From Arthrobacter sp. KBS0703 (GTDB taxonomy: Bacteria > Actinomycetota > Actinomycetes > Actinomycetales > Micrococcaceae): 64,000 nucleotides of DNA. The stretch covers positions 3,782,001-3,846,000 of the forward strand of contig NZ_MVDG02000001.1 of NCBI RefSeq assembly GCF_002008315.2. The letters are read 5' to 3'. The first letter of the stretch is position 1. Each line of letters opens with the position of its first letter. The position numbers and the translations under genes were made by a program. Below the pieces are notes generated by a model. It ran no database searches, was not told the origin of the DNA, and saw only the letters and a list, made by a program, of their open reading frames with translations. Below are positions 62,374 to 64,000 of the stretch, piece by piece.

Positions 62374-63846
62374 TCAGACGGTTTCCGAGTAGGCCGGACC
62401 GCGGCGGCGGGAGTGTCCGGCTTCATCGGCGCCCCCGTCATGTTTTGGGCTGATTTCCTTGGGGGCGTGGTGGCCGTATTCGGCCAGGTCGTCGTCGATG
62501 TCCGTGACCTCGTCGAGGTGGATCGGGTCCTCGCTGGGCATCGGCTCAACCGTCTCGCCGGCGAAGACGCGGCGGGCGCGGTCCGCGTCCAGGGTCCGGT
62601 CCCACCAGGCGATGAACAGCGTGGCGACGGCGTTGCCCGTGAAGTTCACCAGGGCCCGGCACTCGGACATGAACTTGTCGATGCCGAAGATGAGCATGAT
62701 GCCGGCGGCCGGGATGGTCCCGATGGTGGTGAGCGTGGCGGTCAGGGCGATGAAGCCGCCACCGGCGACGCCCGCTGCGCCCTTGGAGGTGAGCAGCATG
62801 ACCGCGAGCAGGCCCAGCTGCTGGCCGATGGTCAGGTCCGTGTTGGTGGCCTGGGCGATGTAGAGGGCGGCAAGGGAGAGGTAGATGGCGGCGCCGTCGA
62901 GGTTGAAGCTGTAGCCGGTGGGGACGACGAGTCCGACGGTTTCCTTCTTCACGCCGGCATGTTCGAGCTTCCGCATCAGGCCCGGCAGGGCAGGTTCGGC
63001 AGTGGACGTGCCCAGGATGAGCATGTATTCCTCTTTGAGGTGCCGGATCATCGTGAAGATGTTCAGCTTCAGGAACGCCATGACGGAGCCGAGGACCACG
63101 ACGACGAAGAGGATCGAGGTGGCGTAGAAGAGTGCGATCAGCCCGCCCATGCTGGTGAGTGAGGAGACGCCGTACTTGCCGACGGCGAACGCCATCGCGC
63201 CAAAGGCGCCGATGGGAGCGGCCTTCATGATGAAGCTCAGGATCTTGAACATGACTCCGGTGAGGCGCTGCACGCCGTCCAGGACGGGCGCGCCGACCTT
63301 GCCCATGGCATTCAGGGCGATGCCAAAGACGACGGCGATGAAGATGATCTGGAGGATGTCGCCTTCGACGAAGGGGCCAACGATGCTGTTGGGAATGATG
63401 TGGGTCAGGAACTGCCACCATTCCTGGTGGGCACCGGCGTCGATAAGCTTCGCGGCAGACTCTGAGGTCTTGATCGAACCCGCGTCCGCGTTGACGCCGT
63501 CGCCGAGGCGGAAGATGTTAATGGCGACCAGGCCGAAGATCATGGCGAAGATGGTGCCGACCTGGAAGTAGGTCAGGGCCTTCAGGCCGGTCATGCCAAC
63601 TTTTTTGAGGTCCGCGACGCTGGCGATGCCGCCGACGATGGTCAGGAACACGATCGGGCCGATGAGCATCTTCATCGAGCTGACGAAGGTGGTGCCGATG
63701 GGTTCCATGGCGATGCCGACTGTCGGTGCGAGCCAGCCGACCAGGATGCCGATGAGAATGGCGGTCAGTACCCAGAAGTACAGCTGCTTGTACCAGCGTG
63801 TCTTGGGTGCCGGCGTTGCCGTGCCGGCGGTGGTGATGTGATCCAT
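62374..63846 (-). CDS. Dicarboxylate/amino acid:cation symporter, DctA/GltP family
   Basis: 490 residues of the DAACS family with eight helices and two hairpin loops. SSMKMLIGPIVFLTIVGGIA, the serine-rich loop in LILGTSTAEPALPGLMRKLE, GYSFNLDGAAIYLSLAALYI (substrate loop) and ECRALVNFTGNAVATLFIAW are the conserved elements. It imports C4-dicarboxylates or related acids with protons or sodium. The C-terminal 60 residues are a charged extension. ATG at 63846 after GAGGTAGGAA. Coupled to the glycerate kinase gene, so the substrate may feed glyoxylate or glycerate metabolism. Confidence 0.93.
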   Translation of the reverse strand: MDHITTAGTATPAPKTRWYKQLYFWVLTAILIGILVGWLAPTVGIAMEPIGTTFVSSMKMLIGPIVFLTIVGGIASVADLKKVGMTGLKALTYFQVGTIFAMIFGLVAINIFRLGDGVNADAGSIKTSESAAKLIDAGAHQEWWQFLTHIIPNSIVGPFVEGDILQIIFIAVVFGIALNAMGKVGAPVLDGVQRLTGVMFKILSFIMKAAPIGAFGAMAFAVGKYGVSSLTSMGGLIALFYATSILFVVVVLGSVMAFLKLNIFTMIRHLKEEYMLILGTSTAEPALPGLMRKLEHAGVKKETVGLVVPTGYSFNLDGAAIYLSLAALYIAQATNTDLTIGQQLGLLAVMLLTSKGAAGVAGGGFIALTATLTTIGTIPAAGIMLIFGIDKFMSECRALVNFTGNAVATLFIAWWDRTLDADRARRVFAGETVEPMPSEDPIHLDEVTDIDDDLAEYGHHAPKEISPKHDGGADEAGHSRRRGPAYSETV

Positions 63847-63911
63847 GATTCCTACCTCGTTGTGGAATGTCGCTGGAGGGTGCTTTGAAGAATGAAAGTG
63901 GCGGAAAGGGC

Positions 63912-63936
63912 GGCGGCGGTTTGCGGCACCGCCGCC
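63912..63936. terminator. Hairpin upstream of the symporter gene
   Basis: GGCGGCGGT (63912-63920) pairs with ACCGCCGCC (63928-63936), 9 bp with a 7-base loop. Beyond it, on the minus strand, a gene seems to end at 63988 (AAV then TAA) at the right edge; too little is visible to name it. Confidence 0.45.
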
Positions 63937-64000
63937 CACTCCGGGCTTGTACTGACCGCCGGTTTGTCGGCTGGTCCGGTGTTCTGGTTAGACGGCGGCC

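Noticed and set aside
1..64000. tRNA, rRNA, CRISPR arrays, phage or plasmid genes
   Set aside because: Looked for tRNA cloverleaf ends, repeat-spacer periodicity, integrases and replication genes; none was convincing by eye.

Overview
The window is high-GC DNA (GGC/GCC/CTG codon bias, GTG and TTG starts, strong GGAGG-type ribosome sites, one probable leaderless gene). Its proteins are those of an aerobic soil actinobacterium of the Arthrobacter/Pseudarthrobacter type: actinobacterial xylose isomerase, an AldO-type alditol oxidase, small actinobacterial proteins, and MalFG-type transporters without a dedicated ATPase. No rRNA, tRNA, CRISPR array, transposase or phage gene was seen.

Layout. 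1-2.4 kb: two flavin (luciferase-like) monooxygenases, the first broken. 2.5-9.5 kb: a metal-type RND operon, RND - small lipoprotein - RND, behind a promoter with a palindrome over its -10. 9.6-14.7 kb: xylB and xylA (minus), a divergent ROK regulator and a LacI regulator. 14.8-23.6 kb: a nine-gene sugar operon (CUT1 binding protein, two permeases, Gfo/Idh oxidoreductase, TIM-barrel isomerase/lyase-like protein, ThuA, second Gfo/Idh oxidoreductase, AldO-type oxidase). 23.6-27.3 kb: two orphan ABC binding proteins and two hypotheticals. 27.5-33.0 kb: an N-acetylglucosamine locus (GntR/UTRA regulator with two dre-like operators, MFS permease, kinase, SIS deaminase, nagA). 33-34.4 kb: gene debris. 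34.5-38.1 kb: MFS transporter, DapA-family lyase and LacI regulator. 38.2-41.8 kb: Lrp and MarR regulators around an EamA exporter, then a split FAD monooxygenase. 41.8-44.0 kb: a Tat-exported multicopper oxidase. 44-45.5 kb: more debris. 45.8-54.2 kb: secreted beta-propeller, FdhF/YdeP molybdoenzyme with a DUF6457-like protein, lytic transglycosylase, GH15 enzyme, hexapeptide-repeat protein. 54.4-57.2 kb: MFS sugar transporter and LacI regulator. 57.7-59.9 kb: a histidine kinase and response regulator that face each other. 60.2-64 kb: helicase-associated-domain protein, PepSY-like secreted protein, glycerate kinase, DctA-type symporter.

Much of the window is carbon acquisition: four sugar or sugar-acid loci, each with its own LacI, ROK or GntR regulator and visible candidate operators.

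Quality warning. Three copies of the Nextera mate-pair junction adapter (9622-9659, 31791-31828, 55560-55596) lie inside xylB, the SIS deaminase gene and an MFS gene. In the first two the same gene clearly resumes on the far side. Single-base frameshifts cluster near the first two adapters and at the left edge. These breaks are most simply assembly artefacts, so the genes should not be read as true pseudogenes, and peptides read through the adapters are not biological.
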